From JBOEGW01 sp050633625 (GTDB lineage: Bacteria; Pseudomonadota; Alphaproteobacteria; Rhodobacterales; Rhodobacteraceae): DNA of 64,000 bases. A model generated the notes under the pieces. The model did no database searches and was not told the DNA's origin. It worked only from the letters and a program-made list of their open reading frames with translations. This document shows positions 48,765 through 58,100 of the stretch, piece by piece; the first letter of the stretch is position 1; every line of letters starts with the position of its first letter. The stretch covers positions 248,001 to 312,000 of the forward strand of contig JBOEGW010000001.1 in assembly GCA_050633625.1 (NCBI GenBank). Direction: 5' to 3'. Both the position numbers and the translations under genes were made by a program.

Positions 48765-49985
48765 ATGAGCAACACATCGACTCAAGCTCAAGGCCAGACG
48801 AAGGCACTCGGCACGAAATCCGCCGACACTGGCGCGTCTCCGGCTGCGGAGGTGAAGACCGCCTTGGCCGGTTTTATGAGCGAATTCAAGACTTTCAATG
48901 ACGACATCGAAACCCGTTTTCAACAACAAGAAGAGCGACTGACTATGCTGGATCGTAAATCCCTTTCCCCTGCACGCCCGGCCCTTGCGGCGGCTGCGGA
49001 TCTTGAAGCCCCTCACCAGAAGGCCTTTGAAGCCTATGTGCGCACAGGGGATGACGACGGCCTGCGTGGCCTGACGATTGAAGCCAAGGGCTTGTCGACC
49101 GCGGTTGCGGGTGACGGTGGCTATCTGGTGGACAGCCAAACAGCGGAGACAATCCAGTCCGTTTTGCGCTCGAATGCCTCGGTCCGCGCGATTTCCAACG
49201 TGGTGAACGTGGATGCGACCTCTTATGACGTGCTGATTGATCACGGCGATCTTGGCTCTGGCTGGGCGACTGAAACTGATCCTTCCGCTGAAACCTCGAC
49301 ACCTTCGATTGAACGTATCACGATCCCGCTTCACGAGCTTTCGGCGCTTCCAAAAGCCTCGCAACGCCTGTTGGATGACAGTGCGTTTGACATCGAGAAC
49401 TGGCTTGCGGCGCGGGTTGCTGACAAGTTCGCTCGCGCAGAGGCGTCGGCTTTTGTGAACGGTGATGGTGTGGACAAGCCGACAGGGTTTTTGACGCATC
49501 CGACAGTGGCTGAGAACGCCTGGACCTGGGGCAATATTGGCTACATCCCAACAGGCACTTCGGGCGACTTTGATGCTGTGAACCCGGCGGATGCGCTGTT
49601 TGATCTGGTGTACGCCTTGGATGCTGAGTATCGCGGGCAGGCGACCTTTGTGATGAACTCGAAGACCGCCGGTGCTGTGCGCAAAATGAAGGATGCGGAT
49701 GGTCGTTTCCTTTGGACAGATGGTCTGAACGCGCAGACACCTGCGCGGCTGATTGGCTACCCGGTGCTCTTGGTGGAAGATATGCCGGATGTGGGTGCGG
49801 ATGAGACACCGATTGCTTTTGGTGACTTTAACGCGGGCTACACTGTTGCTGAGCGTCCTGACACACGCATTCTGCGCGATCCCTTCTCCGCGAAACCTCA
49901 CGTTTTGTTCTATGCCACCAAGCGCGTGGGCGGCGATGTGAGCGATTTTGCGGCAATCAAACTGCTCAAAATGTCGGCCTCCTAA
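48765..49985 (+). CDS. GTA g5, HK97-fold major capsid protein
   Basis: The head shell protein, 406 residues. The first about 110 residues are a helical delta domain with QQEERLTMLDRK, removed by the prohead protease in RcGTA. The mature HK97 fold begins near LEAPHQKAFEAYVRTGDDDGL and includes GDGGYLVDSQTAETIQSVL, the SVRAISNVVNVDATSYDV strand and NGDGVDKPTGFLTHP. Strong codon-use similarity to its neighbours suggests vertical inheritance. A hairpin lies in the gap that follows. Confidence 0.95.
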   Translation: MSNTSTQAQGQTKALGTKSADTGASPAAEVKTALAGFMSEFKTFNDDIETRFQQQEERLTMLDRKSLSPARPALAAAADLEAPHQKAFEAYVRTGDDDGLRGLTIEAKGLSTAVAGDGGYLVDSQTAETIQSVLRSNASVRAISNVVNVDATSYDVLIDHGDLGSGWATETDPSAETSTPSIERITIPLHELSALPKASQRLLDDSAFDIENWLAARVADKFARAEASAFVNGDGVDKPTGFLTHPTVAENAWTWGNIGYIPTGTSGDFDAVNPADALFDLVYALDAEYRGQATFVMNSKTAGAVRKMKDADGRFLWTDGLNAQTPARLIGYPVLLVEDMPDVGADETPIAFGDFNAGYTVAERPDTRILRDPFSAKPHVLFYATKRVGGDVSDFAAIKLLKMSAS

Positions 49986-49999
49986 GAGGTCCATCTGAT

Positions 50000-50030
50000 C
50001 CGCATCCAGCCACAAGTGGGGTGGGTGCGG
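50000..50030 (+). other. Hairpin in the g5-g6 gap
   Basis: CCGCATCC / GGGTGCGG, an 8-bp stem with an inner CCAC/GTGG pairing, 15 bases after the capsid stop and without a T tract. The g5-g6 gap of about 170 bases holds no gene and is unusual in this otherwise compact cluster. Confidence 0.6.
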
Positions 50031-50155
50031 GGAACGGGCGTGCGTTGCCTAACGCGTGTTGTCTAGCTGCTCCCCCTCCGTCCGAGCAATGCGCAAGACG
50101 TGCGCCCGTTTCACCAAACACCGGACATAGGGGCCCGGAATTTCGGAGAAGATCC

Positions 50156-50767
50156 ATGATGTTAGTCGAGCAGACCACAGTGCCGGGCACGGCTTTGCCG
50201 GTCGCACAATTCAAAGACCACCTGCGGCTGGGCACCGGGTTTGCCGATGACGAGGTGCAAGACACCTTGCTGGAGACTTACCTGCGCGCCGCCATGGCAG
50301 CCATTGAGGCGCGGACCGGAAAAATCTTGTTGTCACGCAGCTTTACCTGGACCCTGACAGCTTGGCGCGACTTAGCGGCGCAGGCTTTGCCAGTGGCCCC
50401 GGTCGCGGCCATCACCGAGCTGAAGATCGTCGATCGTTTGGGGGGTGAGGAGATCGTCGCGACGACCCGCTACACGCTGGAACGTGATTTGCATCGTCCC
50501 CGACTTGTGGCCAGCGGGCTTGTGTTGCCTTTGGTGCCGGTTGGCGGCGAAATCGTCATCAGTTTTGACGCCGGATTTGGCGCAGCTTGGGGCGATTTGC
50601 CAGCGGATTTGGCGCAAGCGGTTTTGATGTTGGCCACGCAATACTATGAAAATCGCGGCGCGGGCGACAGTGCGATTGGGGCGGGTGATTTGCCGCGTCC
50701 CGTGCAAATGTTGATCCAGCGCTACCGCACCGTGCGCCTGTTTGGCGGCGGGGGAGGTGGCCGGTGA
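50156..50767 (+). CDS. GTA g6, head-tail connector (adaptor) protein
   Basis: A 203-residue adaptor of the phage gp6-like/DUF-type head-tail connector group that sits below the portal. The start is at ATG 50156 (or ATG 50159) after GGAGAA; the frame is open further upstream but that part is not coding-like. Typical content: PVAQFKDHLRLGTGFADDEVQDTLLETYLRAAMAAIEARTGKIL and DLAQAVLMLATQYYENRG. The g7 start overlaps its stop (GTGA). Confidence 0.9.
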   Translation: MMLVEQTTVPGTALPVAQFKDHLRLGTGFADDEVQDTLLETYLRAAMAAIEARTGKILLSRSFTWTLTAWRDLAAQALPVAPVAAITELKIVDRLGGEEIVATTRYTLERDLHRPRLVASGLVLPLVPVGGEIVISFDAGFGAAWGDLPADLAQAVLMLATQYYENRGAGDSAIGAGDLPRPVQMLIQRYRTVRLFGGGGGGR

Positions 50768-51102
50768 GCGCTGTGCAACTGAACCGCAAGCTGACGCTGG
50801 AAGACCCAGTGCGCCTCCCAGATGGGGCAGGCGGATACACGATCACCTGGGTCGCGCTGGGCGAGCTTTGGGCCAATGTGCGCCCCGGCACGGGCCGCGA
50901 AAAGGCGGCCGAATTCATGACAGTGTCGACGATCCCGTTTCGCATCACCGTCCGTGCGTCTGAACATGGCGCGCCGTCACGCCCCAAAGCGGATCAAAGG
51001 TTTCGCGCGGGCGCACGAGTGTTTCGCATCCTTGCGGTGACTGAAAGCGACGAGAGCGCGCAGTATCTCACCTGTTTTGCCCAAGAGGAGATTTCCACAT
51101 GA
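50764..51102 (+). CDS. GTA g7, head closure (stopper) protein
   Basis: A 112-residue SPP1 gp16-type head-closure protein that retains packaged DNA and links head to tail. Start GTG 50764 overlaps the g6 stop. It shows the family beta pattern LNRKLTLEDPVRLPDGAGGYTITWVALGELWANVRPGTGRE and RFRAGARVFRILAVTESDES. Confidence 0.9.
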   Translation: MSAVQLNRKLTLEDPVRLPDGAGGYTITWVALGELWANVRPGTGREKAAEFMTVSTIPFRITVRASEHGAPSRPKADQRFRAGARVFRILAVTESDESAQYLTCFAQEEIST

Positions 51103-51509
51103 GTTATGGTGTTTCTCTGGCGCTGCAACAGGCGATTTTTCAACGGCTTCAGGCGGATACGGCGCTGGGCGCATTGGTGTCGGGCGCAATCTACGACGCT
51201 GTGCCGCCGGGGATCATCTCGGGCACATATGTGGCGCTTGGTCCTGAAGATGTGCGCGAGCGCTCAGACATAACGGGCCACGGTGCACTGCATGAAATCA
51301 CTGTGAGCGTGGTGTCGGATGCTGCCGGATTTGCCCAAGCCAAAGACGTGGCGGCGGCGGTGTCGGATGCCTTGGTGGATGCGCAGCTCATTTTGGCGCG
51401 AGGCCATCTCATTTACCTCAACTTCTTTCGTGCGCGCGCACGGCGGGTACAGGACGCAGATGTGCGCCGCATTGACCTTAAGTTTCGCGCTCGCGTTCAA
51501 GACCTCTGA
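51099..51509 (+). CDS. GTA g8, tail terminator protein (DUF3168)
   Basis: A 136-residue DUF3168 protein that caps the top of the tail tube. Typical sequence: LQQAIFQRLQADTALGALVSGAIYDAVPP, then YVALGPEDVRERSD and HEITVSVVSDAAGFAQAKDVAAAVSDAL. Its ATG overlaps the g7 stop by 4 bases. Confidence 0.9.
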   Translation: MSYGVSLALQQAIFQRLQADTALGALVSGAIYDAVPPGIISGTYVALGPEDVRERSDITGHGALHEITVSVVSDAAGFAQAKDVAAAVSDALVDAQLILARGHLIYLNFFRARARRVQDADVRRIDLKFRARVQDL

Positions 51510-51529
51510 TCCAACCCCTTTACGGAGAC

Positions 51530-51949
51530 ATGGCCATGACTGCCCAAAACGGCAAAGACCTTCTCATCAAGCTCGATATGGACAATACGGGCACCTATTC
51601 AACGATCGCGGGCCTGCGCGCCACGCGCATCAGCTTCAACGCGGAAAGCGTCGATGTGACCTCGCTGGAAAGCCAAGGTGGCTGGCGTGAATTGCTGGGC
51701 GGAGCGGGCGTGAAATCCGCGTCGATCTCCGGCTCTGGCGTCTTCAAAGACGAAGCGACGGACGAGCGCGCCCGGCAAGTGTTTTTCGACAGTGAAGTGC
51801 CGGACTTTCAAGTGATTATCCCCGATTTCGGTGTCGTTGAGGGACCGTTCATGATTACGGCGGTGGATTACGCGGGCAGCCACAACGGCGAAGCAACCTA
51901 TGAGCTGAGCCTTGCCTCTGCGGGTGCGCTCACCTTCACGGCGCTTTGA
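51530..51949 (+). CDS. GTA g9, major tail tube protein
   Basis: A 139-residue TP901-1-type major tail protein forming the tube. Typical features are NGKDLLIKLDMDNTGTYSTIAGLRATRISFNAESVDVTSLES, GVKSASISGSGVFKDEATDERARQVFF and GPFMITAVDYAGSHNGEATYELSLASAG. Its start follows a GGAGACATGGCC region (the ATG at 51530 is just upstream of a second in-frame codon). Confidence 0.93.
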   Translation: MAMTAQNGKDLLIKLDMDNTGTYSTIAGLRATRISFNAESVDVTSLESQGGWRELLGGAGVKSASISGSGVFKDEATDERARQVFFDSEVPDFQVIIPDFGVVEGPFMITAVDYAGSHNGEATYELSLASAGALTFTAL

Positions 51950-51951
51950 TC

Positions 51952-52290
51952 ATGGCAAACCCTTGGACGGGAGAGGTGGCTTTGACCATCGACGGGGAGC
52001 GCCATGTGCTGAAACTGACGCTGGGGGCCTTGGCGGAACTTGAGGAGAGCCTGGCCGCTGGCAGCTTGGTTGAACTGGTGGAACGCTTTGAAACACAAGC
52101 GTTTTCCACGCGGGATGTTTTGGCATTGATCGTTGCTGGGCTGCGTGGTGGCGGCTGGGATGGACAGGGCGTTGACCTCATGCGCGCAGAGATTGCAGGC
52201 GGTCCTGTGGAGGCGGCGAAGGTGGCGGGGCAGCTTTTGGTGCGCGCCTTTTCCCTCCCCTCAAGCACAAGCGAAAGCGCGCCGGGATGA
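51952..52290 (+). CDS. GTA g10, tail assembly chaperone-like protein (GTA-gp10)
   Basis: A 112-residue protein of the GTA-gp10 family, which sits in the position of phage tail assembly chaperones. Typical opening: MANPWTGEVALTIDGERHVLKLTLGALAELEESL. The ATG at 51952 is chosen over a TTG two codons earlier. The gene begins two bases after the g9 stop and overlaps g10.1 by 4 bases. Confidence 0.88.
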   Translation: MANPWTGEVALTIDGERHVLKLTLGALAELEESLAAGSLVELVERFETQAFSTRDVLALIVAGLRGGGWDGQGVDLMRAEIAGGPVEAAKVAGQLLVRAFSLPSSTSESAPG

Positions 52291-52502
52291 GCTTTGATTG
52301 GGCCGGATTGTTGCGGCTTGGCCTCATGGGACTTGGGCTGCGGCCACATGAATTTTGGGCGCTCACGCCTGCGGAATTGATGGTGATGCTGGGACAAGAC
52401 GGGGCGCAAGCGCCGCTTGGGCGCAGCCGCCTTGAAGAACTGGCACGCGCTTTTCCGGACTTGGACGCGCGCGCAACCAAAGGAGAGATGACAGATGGCT
52501 GA
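52287..52502 (+). CDS. GTA g10.1, small tail assembly chaperone (rcc01693-type)
   Basis: A 71-residue protein (LLRLGLMGLGLRPHEFWALTPAELMVMLG, then LGRSRLEELARAFPD) matching the small second chaperone-like gene between g10 and the tape measure gene in RcGTA. It overlaps both neighbours: 4 bases with g10 and 8 bases with g11. Confidence 0.87.
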   Translation: MSFDWAGLLRLGLMGLGLRPHEFWALTPAELMVMLGQDGAQAPLGRSRLEELARAFPDLDARATKGEMTDG

Positions 52503-53157
52503 TCTTGAAGGCATTGACGGGTTTGACGATCAGGTCGCGGCGCTGGAAGGCTCTTTGCAAGGCGCATCGACGATGACGGCAAGCTTCGCGGCGGAACTGG
52601 CGCGCATGGGGTCGACGATTGATGAGCTTGGCGTAGATGTATCCTCGCTGACGGGCGGGATCAGCCGCGGATTGAAGCGCGCGATTGACGGGTTGGTGTT
52701 TGACACGCTGACGCTGGATCAAGCGTTTCAGACCGTGGGGAAATCCATCCTTGATACCGTCTATAACGCCACGTTGTCGCCGGTCACGCAACATATGGGC
52801 GGGGTTTTGTCGCAGGGGCTTGGCAGCGTGCTCAACGGGCTATTGGCCTATGAGAATGGCGGCACATTTAGCCAAGGTCGCGTCACGCCTTTTGCCAATG
52901 GTGGTGTTGTGGGCAACCCAACCTATTTCCCGATGCGCGGCGGCTTGGGGCTGATGGGCGAAGCGGGGCCAGAGGCGATTATGCCGCTCACGCGCGGGGC
53001 GGGCGGCAAGCTTGGTGTGCGCGCTGAGGGCGGTGCGCGCGCTGTCAACGTCACAATGAATATTTCAACCCCGGATGTGGAGGGCTTTCGCCGCTCCCAA
53101 GGGCAAGTTGCACAGCAAGTGACGCGCGTTCTGTCGCGCGGCAGTCGCTTCGCGTAA
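52495..53157 (+). CDS. GTA g11, tail tape measure protein
   Basis: A 220-residue tape measure protein. It is short, like RcGTA gp11 and unlike phage tape measures, which fits the short tail of GTA particles. The N-terminal half is helical (DDQVAALEGSLQGASTMTASFAAELARMG), the middle has TLDQAFQTVGKSILDTVYNATLSPV, and the end contains the glycine-rich FANGGVVGNPTYFPMRGGLGLMGEAGPEAIMPLTRG segment typical of tape measure C-termini. Confidence 0.92.
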   Translation: MADLEGIDGFDDQVAALEGSLQGASTMTASFAAELARMGSTIDELGVDVSSLTGGISRGLKRAIDGLVFDTLTLDQAFQTVGKSILDTVYNATLSPVTQHMGGVLSQGLGSVLNGLLAYENGGTFSQGRVTPFANGGVVGNPTYFPMRGGLGLMGEAGPEAIMPLTRGAGGKLGVRAEGGARAVNVTMNISTPDVEGFRRSQGQVAQQVTRVLSRGSRFA

Positions 53158-53170
53158 GGAGGGTAAGGCT

Positions 53171-53803
53171 ATGAATTTCCACGATGTTCGGTTTCCACCA
53201 AACCTCAGCTTCGGCTCGATTGGCGGCCCGGAGCGGCGCACCGAAGTTGTGACGCTCGCGAACGGGTTTGAGGAGCGCAATACCCCTTGGGCGCATTCAC
53301 GGCGCCGCTTTGATGCGGGGCTTGGGATGCGGTCTTTGGACGATGTTGAGACCTTGATTGCCTTCTTTGAAGCGCGCAGGGGACAGCTTTTTGGGTTCCG
53401 CTGGAAAGACTGGTCCGATTTCAAATCCTCCCTGCCGCTTGATGATCCGAGTTTCACCGATCAAGTGATCGGGGAGGGCGATGGGCAGCGCACGACGTTT
53501 CAGTTGAGCAAGACCTATGCGTCCGGCGCGTTTTCCTATGCGCGCCCGATTGAAAAGCCGGTGGCGGGCACTGTGCATGTAGGGATTCAGGGGGATTTGC
53601 TCACAGAAACAGTGCATTACAGCGTGGATGCTGCGAGCGGCTATGTGACCCTCTTTGACGCGCCCCCGGAAGGCGCGCAGATCACGGCGGGCTATGAGTT
53701 TGATGTTCCTGTGCGATTTGACACGGACCGGATCCAAACATCGGTTGCCTCGTTTCGGGCGGGGGACGTGCCGAATGTGCCGATTGTCGAGGTGCGGGTC
53801 TGA
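53171..53803 (+). CDS. GTA g12, distal tail protein (DUF2460)
   Basis: A 210-residue DUF2460 protein that forms the distal tail ring joining tube and baseplate. Family features are FHDVRFPPNLSFGSIGGPERRTEVVTLANGFEERN, FEARRGQLFGFRWKDWSDFKS and TAGYEFDVPVRFDTDRIQTSV. The start follows AAGGAGGGTAAGGCT. Its last base is the first base of g13. Confidence 0.94.
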   Translation: MNFHDVRFPPNLSFGSIGGPERRTEVVTLANGFEERNTPWAHSRRRFDAGLGMRSLDDVETLIAFFEARRGQLFGFRWKDWSDFKSSLPLDDPSFTDQVIGEGDGQRTTFQLSKTYASGAFSYARPIEKPVAGTVHVGIQGDLLTETVHYSVDAASGYVTLFDAPPEGAQITAGYEFDVPVRFDTDRIQTSVASFRAGDVPNVPIVEVRV

Positions 53804-54681
53804 TGGCGGTTTCCGAGAGTTTTGCAGCGCATATTGACCTTGGGATCACCACGCTTGCGCGCGCTTGGGCGGTGACGCGGCGCGATGGTTTGGTGCTTGG
53901 GTTTACCGATCATGACCTGGATCTGAGTTTTGACGGGATCACCTTTAAGGCGGATACGGGCTTGTCGGCGCGTGCGGTCAGCCAGTCGACAGGCTTGTCG
54001 ATCGACAACACCGAAGCGCTTGGGGCGCTCTCGGATGCGGCGATGAGTGAAGCTGATATTCGCGCCGGGCGCTATGATGGTGCAAAGGTCGAGGCTTGGC
54101 TTGTGAACTGGGCCGATCCCAGCATGCGTTTGTTGCAGTTTCGCGGCTATTTGGGCGAAGTGACGCGAGTTGCAGGGGCATTTCGCGCGGAGCTTGTCGG
54201 CTTGTCTGAGGCGCTGAACCAACCGCAGGGCCGCGTCTATCAGAAACCTTGTTCGGCGGTTTTGGGCGATGGGCGCTGTGGCGTCGATACGCTTGATCCG
54301 GCGTTCTCGGCGCAGGCGGTTGTCGTGTCGGTGGATGGTGCCAACTTGAGCGTGAGTGGGGCGGTTGCCTATGCGGCGCGGTGGTTTGAGCGGGGCCGTT
54401 TGGAGGTCACCTCTGGAGCCGCGTCCGGTTTGGTCGGGGCGATCAAGAACGACAGGCTGGCCGGTGATCTGCGCGAGATCGAATTGTGGGACAGTTTGCG
54501 AAGTGACCTTGCGGTGGGGGATGCGCTTCGGCTTGTGGCGGGCTGCGACAAACGACCCGGAACCTGCCATGTGAAGTTCGATAATATCGTGAATTTTCAA
54601 GGATTTCCGCATATCCCCGGTGAGGATCGGCTGACCTCTATTCCGGTCAACGGCGGGGTCTCGACCGGGAGCACGAAATGA
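53803..54681 (+). CDS. GTA g13, baseplate hub protein (DUF2163)
   Basis: A 292-residue DUF2163 protein that forms part of the baseplate hub in RcGTA. Typical sequence: LGITTLARAWAVTRRDGLVLGFTDHDLDLSFDGITFKADTGL, VEAWLVNWADPSMRLLQFRGYLGEVTR and a cysteine-containing metal-site segment CSAVLGDGRCGVDTLDPAF with CDKRPGTCHVKFDNIVNFQGFPHIPGED. Four-base overlap with g14. Confidence 0.94.
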   Translation: MAVSESFAAHIDLGITTLARAWAVTRRDGLVLGFTDHDLDLSFDGITFKADTGLSARAVSQSTGLSIDNTEALGALSDAAMSEADIRAGRYDGAKVEAWLVNWADPSMRLLQFRGYLGEVTRVAGAFRAELVGLSEALNQPQGRVYQKPCSAVLGDGRCGVDTLDPAFSAQAVVVSVDGANLSVSGAVAYAARWFERGRLEVTSGAASGLVGAIKNDRLAGDLREIELWDSLRSDLAVGDALRLVAGCDKRPGTCHVKFDNIVNFQGFPHIPGEDRLTSIPVNGGVSTGSTK

Positions 54682-55124
54682 GCGATCCCGATGGTGCGGC
54701 GCTGATTGCCGAGGCGCGAAGCTGGCTTGGCACGCCCTATGTGCATCAGGCGTCGAGGAAGGGCGCGGGCACCGATTGCCTTGGGCTTATTCGCGGCTTG
54801 TGGCGGCATCAATTCGGCGATGAGCCGCAGGACTTGCCAGCCTATACGCCGGACTGGGGCGAGCCGTCTGGCACCGAGACGCTTTTGATAGGCGCAACAG
54901 GGCTTATGCGGCCCGTTGATGTGGCGGCGGTCAAGCTGGGGGATGTGATCGTGTTTCGCATGAAGACCGGGGCGATTGCCAAACATTTGGGCGTTGTGTC
55001 TGCCCTTGGGGCGGCGCCGCGATTTATTCATGCTTTTAGCGGGCGCGGAGTGGTCGAAAGCCCATTTTCCGCCCCTTGGCAGCGCCGCGTTGCGGCCTAC
55101 TTCAGATTTCCTCAAAGGGGTTAA
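54678..55124 (+). CDS. GTA g14, NlpC/P60-family cell-wall peptidase
   Basis: A 148-residue NlpC/P60 cysteine peptidase carried on the tail tip to open the recipient's peptidoglycan. The catalytic cysteine is in GTDCLGLIRGLWR (near residue 33) and the histidine in IAKHLGVVSALG (near residue 101). The GDVIVFRMKTGAIAKH spacing is typical. It is translationally coupled to g13 and followed 3 bases later by g15. Confidence 0.95.
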   Translation: MSDPDGAALIAEARSWLGTPYVHQASRKGAGTDCLGLIRGLWRHQFGDEPQDLPAYTPDWGEPSGTETLLIGATGLMRPVDVAAVKLGDVIVFRMKTGAIAKHLGVVSALGAAPRFIHAFSGRGVVESPFSAPWQRRVAAYFRFPQRG

Positions 55125-55127
55125 GTC

Positions 55128-58100
55128 ATGGCGACGATTGTACTTTCTGCGATCGGGGCGGCAGCAGGCGCCTCCATTGGTGGCGGTGTTTTGGGGCTGT
55201 CTTCTGTGGTCATTGGCCGCGCGATTGGGGCGGTGGCTGGCCGGGTCATCGATCAAAAGATTCTTGGCGCGGGGTCGGACCCTGTGGAGACCGGCAAAGT
55301 GGACCGCCTTCGCATATCGGGGGCCTCTGAGGGCGCGCCGGTGCCGCAACTCTACGCGCGCCATCGCATCGGCGGGCAAGTGATTTGGGCCTCGGAAGTG
55401 AGCGAACACGTCAACGCACATTCGGGCGAAGGCGACAGCGGGTCGGGCAAAGGGTTCCTCTCCGGGCCACGTAACTCAGACTATAGCTATACGATGTCGG
55501 TGGCGGTGGCGCTTTGTGAAGGGGAAATTTCCCATGTGGGGCGCGTCTGGGCGGATGGCGAGGAAATCGCGCCTGACAGTGTGAACATGACCATCTACAC
55601 GGGCAGCGATGATCAACTGCCGGATCCAACGATCTCAGCGATTGAGGGTGCGGATGATACGCCCGCCTATCGTGGCGTGGCCTATGTGGTCCTTGAAAAC
55701 CTGGACTTGACGCGGTTTGGCAATCGGATGCCACTGCTGAATTTCGAGGTGTTTCGCCCGGAACAGCCCGACGAGGCGGCGGAAACCGCGCGCGGCACCA
55801 AGGCGGTGGCGATTATTCCGGGCACCGGGGAATATGCGCTGGCAACAACGGCTGTGCATTATGGGGGCGCGCCGGGCGAAGCGCATCCCGTCAACACAAA
55901 TTCACCGCTTGGCAAAACGGATTTTGCGGCCTCACTGGATATGATGGCGGGCGAGCTGCCCAATTGCGAGTCCGGCTCGCTTGTGGTGTCGTGGTTTGGC
56001 GATGATCTGCGGGCAAACACCTGCCAAATCGCGCCCAAGGTGGAAAGCCACACCCAAGAGGCGGCGGAAATGCCTTGGACGGTGTCCGGAATTTTGCGCG
56101 CCCAAGCGGGCACTACGCCCACCGAGGAGGGGCGTCCTGTTTATGGTGGCACACCGACAGATCAGTCGGTGAAAGAAGCGATTGTCGCGCTCACCGAACA
56201 GGGGAAAGCCGTCACGTTCTATCCGTTTATCTTGATGGAACAGATGGAAGGCAACGGCCTAATTGACCCTTATTCTGGTGCGCCAGATCAACCGAAATTG
56301 CCGTGGCGTGGGCGGATCACCACCTCCCTCGCGCCTGGCATGCAAGGCTCACCCGATGGCACGGCGGCGGCAACCGCTGAGGTGGCGGCCTTTTTTGGCG
56401 CCGCGCAGCCGGGGGATTTTGTGATCACCGAGGACGGGGTTGATTACACCGGGCCGGCGGAGTGGTCCTATCGGCGGTTCATCCTGCATTACGCGCATTT
56501 ATGTGCGTCTGCGGGGGGGGTTGAGGCGTTTTTGATCGGGTCTGAGTTGCGCGGATTGACGCAAATTCGCGGCGCGAACACCAGCTTTCCGGTGGTTGAG
56601 CAATTGATCCAATTGGCGGCGGATGTGCGCAGCATTTTGGGGGCCGGCACCAAAATTTCTTATGCGGCGGATTGGTCGGAGTACTTCGGCTACCACCCCC
56701 AAGATGGATCGGGAGACCTGTTGTTTCACCTTGATCCCCTGTGGATGGACGCGAACATCGACTTCATTGGCATCGACAATTACATGCCCCTTTCGGATTG
56801 GCGCGAAGGCCATGACCACGCGGATGCGCATTGGGGCTCGATCCATAATATCGACTATCTGAAAGCCAATATTCTGGGTGGAGAGGGGTATGATTGGTAT
56901 TATCACGCGCCCGAAGCAGAGGCTGTACAGCTGCGCACGCCGATCACGGATGGCGAGTATTTTGAGCCGTGGGTCTGGCGTTACAAGGACATCAAGAGCT
57001 GGTGGAACATTCACCATCATGAGCGCATTGGCGGCGTCCGTAACCTCACATCGACCTCATGGGTGCCCGGCTCAAAGCCAATTTGGTTTACCGAAATGGG
57101 CTGTGCCGCAATCGACAAAGGCACGAATGAGCCGAACAAATTCCTCGATCCCAAAAGCTCAGAGAGCAGCCTGCCCAAGTATTCCAACGGGCGTCGCGAT
57201 GATTTCATGCAAGCGCAATACCTGCGCGCGATGCGCGAATTCTGGGACGATCCGGTAAACAATCCGACCCATAACGAAACCGGCGTCAGGATGATTGATA
57301 TGTCGCGCGCGGCGGTGTGGGCCTGGGATGCGCGGCCCTATCCGTGGTTCCCCGGTCACACAGAGCTTTGGAGTGACGGCAGCAATTATGCGCGCGGCCA
57401 TTGGCTCAACGGGCGCAGCACCACGCGCTCGCTCGCGTCTATTGTTGGCGAGATTTGTCGGCGTTCTGGTGTGACAGATTATGACGTGAGCCGCTTGTAT
57501 GGTGCGGTGCGCGGCTATGTTGTGAGCGATGTAACAACCGGGCGGGCGGCGCTTCAGCCTCTCATGCTGGCCTATGGGTTTGAAGCGGCGGAGCGCGAAG
57601 GGGTGTTGACGTTCTTCTCGCGTGACGGGCTTGCGGATGGGACGATTGAGGCGGCGCGTTTGGCGGTGACCGAAGACCTTGAAGGGGCTGTGGAGCTGAC
57701 GCGCGCGCCGGAAGCGGAAATGGCCGGGAGGGTGCGTTTGACCTTTACGGAATCTGACGGTGAGTATGAAACCAGCGCCGCGGAAGCTGTGTTTCCGGAT
57801 GAGGTGAGCCGTGCGATTTCTGGCTCAGAACTGCCGCTTGTGCTGACCCAAACGGAGGCGCGCGCGATCACCGAGCGTTGGCTGGCGGAGGCGCGTGTGG
57901 CGCGCGACACGGCGCGGTTTGCTTTGCCGCCGTCAGATATGGAGTACTTGGCGGGCGACACGGTTGAGCTTGAAACGGATGCGGGGACAGGGCTGTTTCG
58001 CATTGATCGGGTAGAGCAAGCCGATGTGCAAATCGTCGATGCGGTGCGCGTTGAGCCGGGCAGTTATGAGCCGGGTGATGCGGTGGATAACCCAGCTGAG

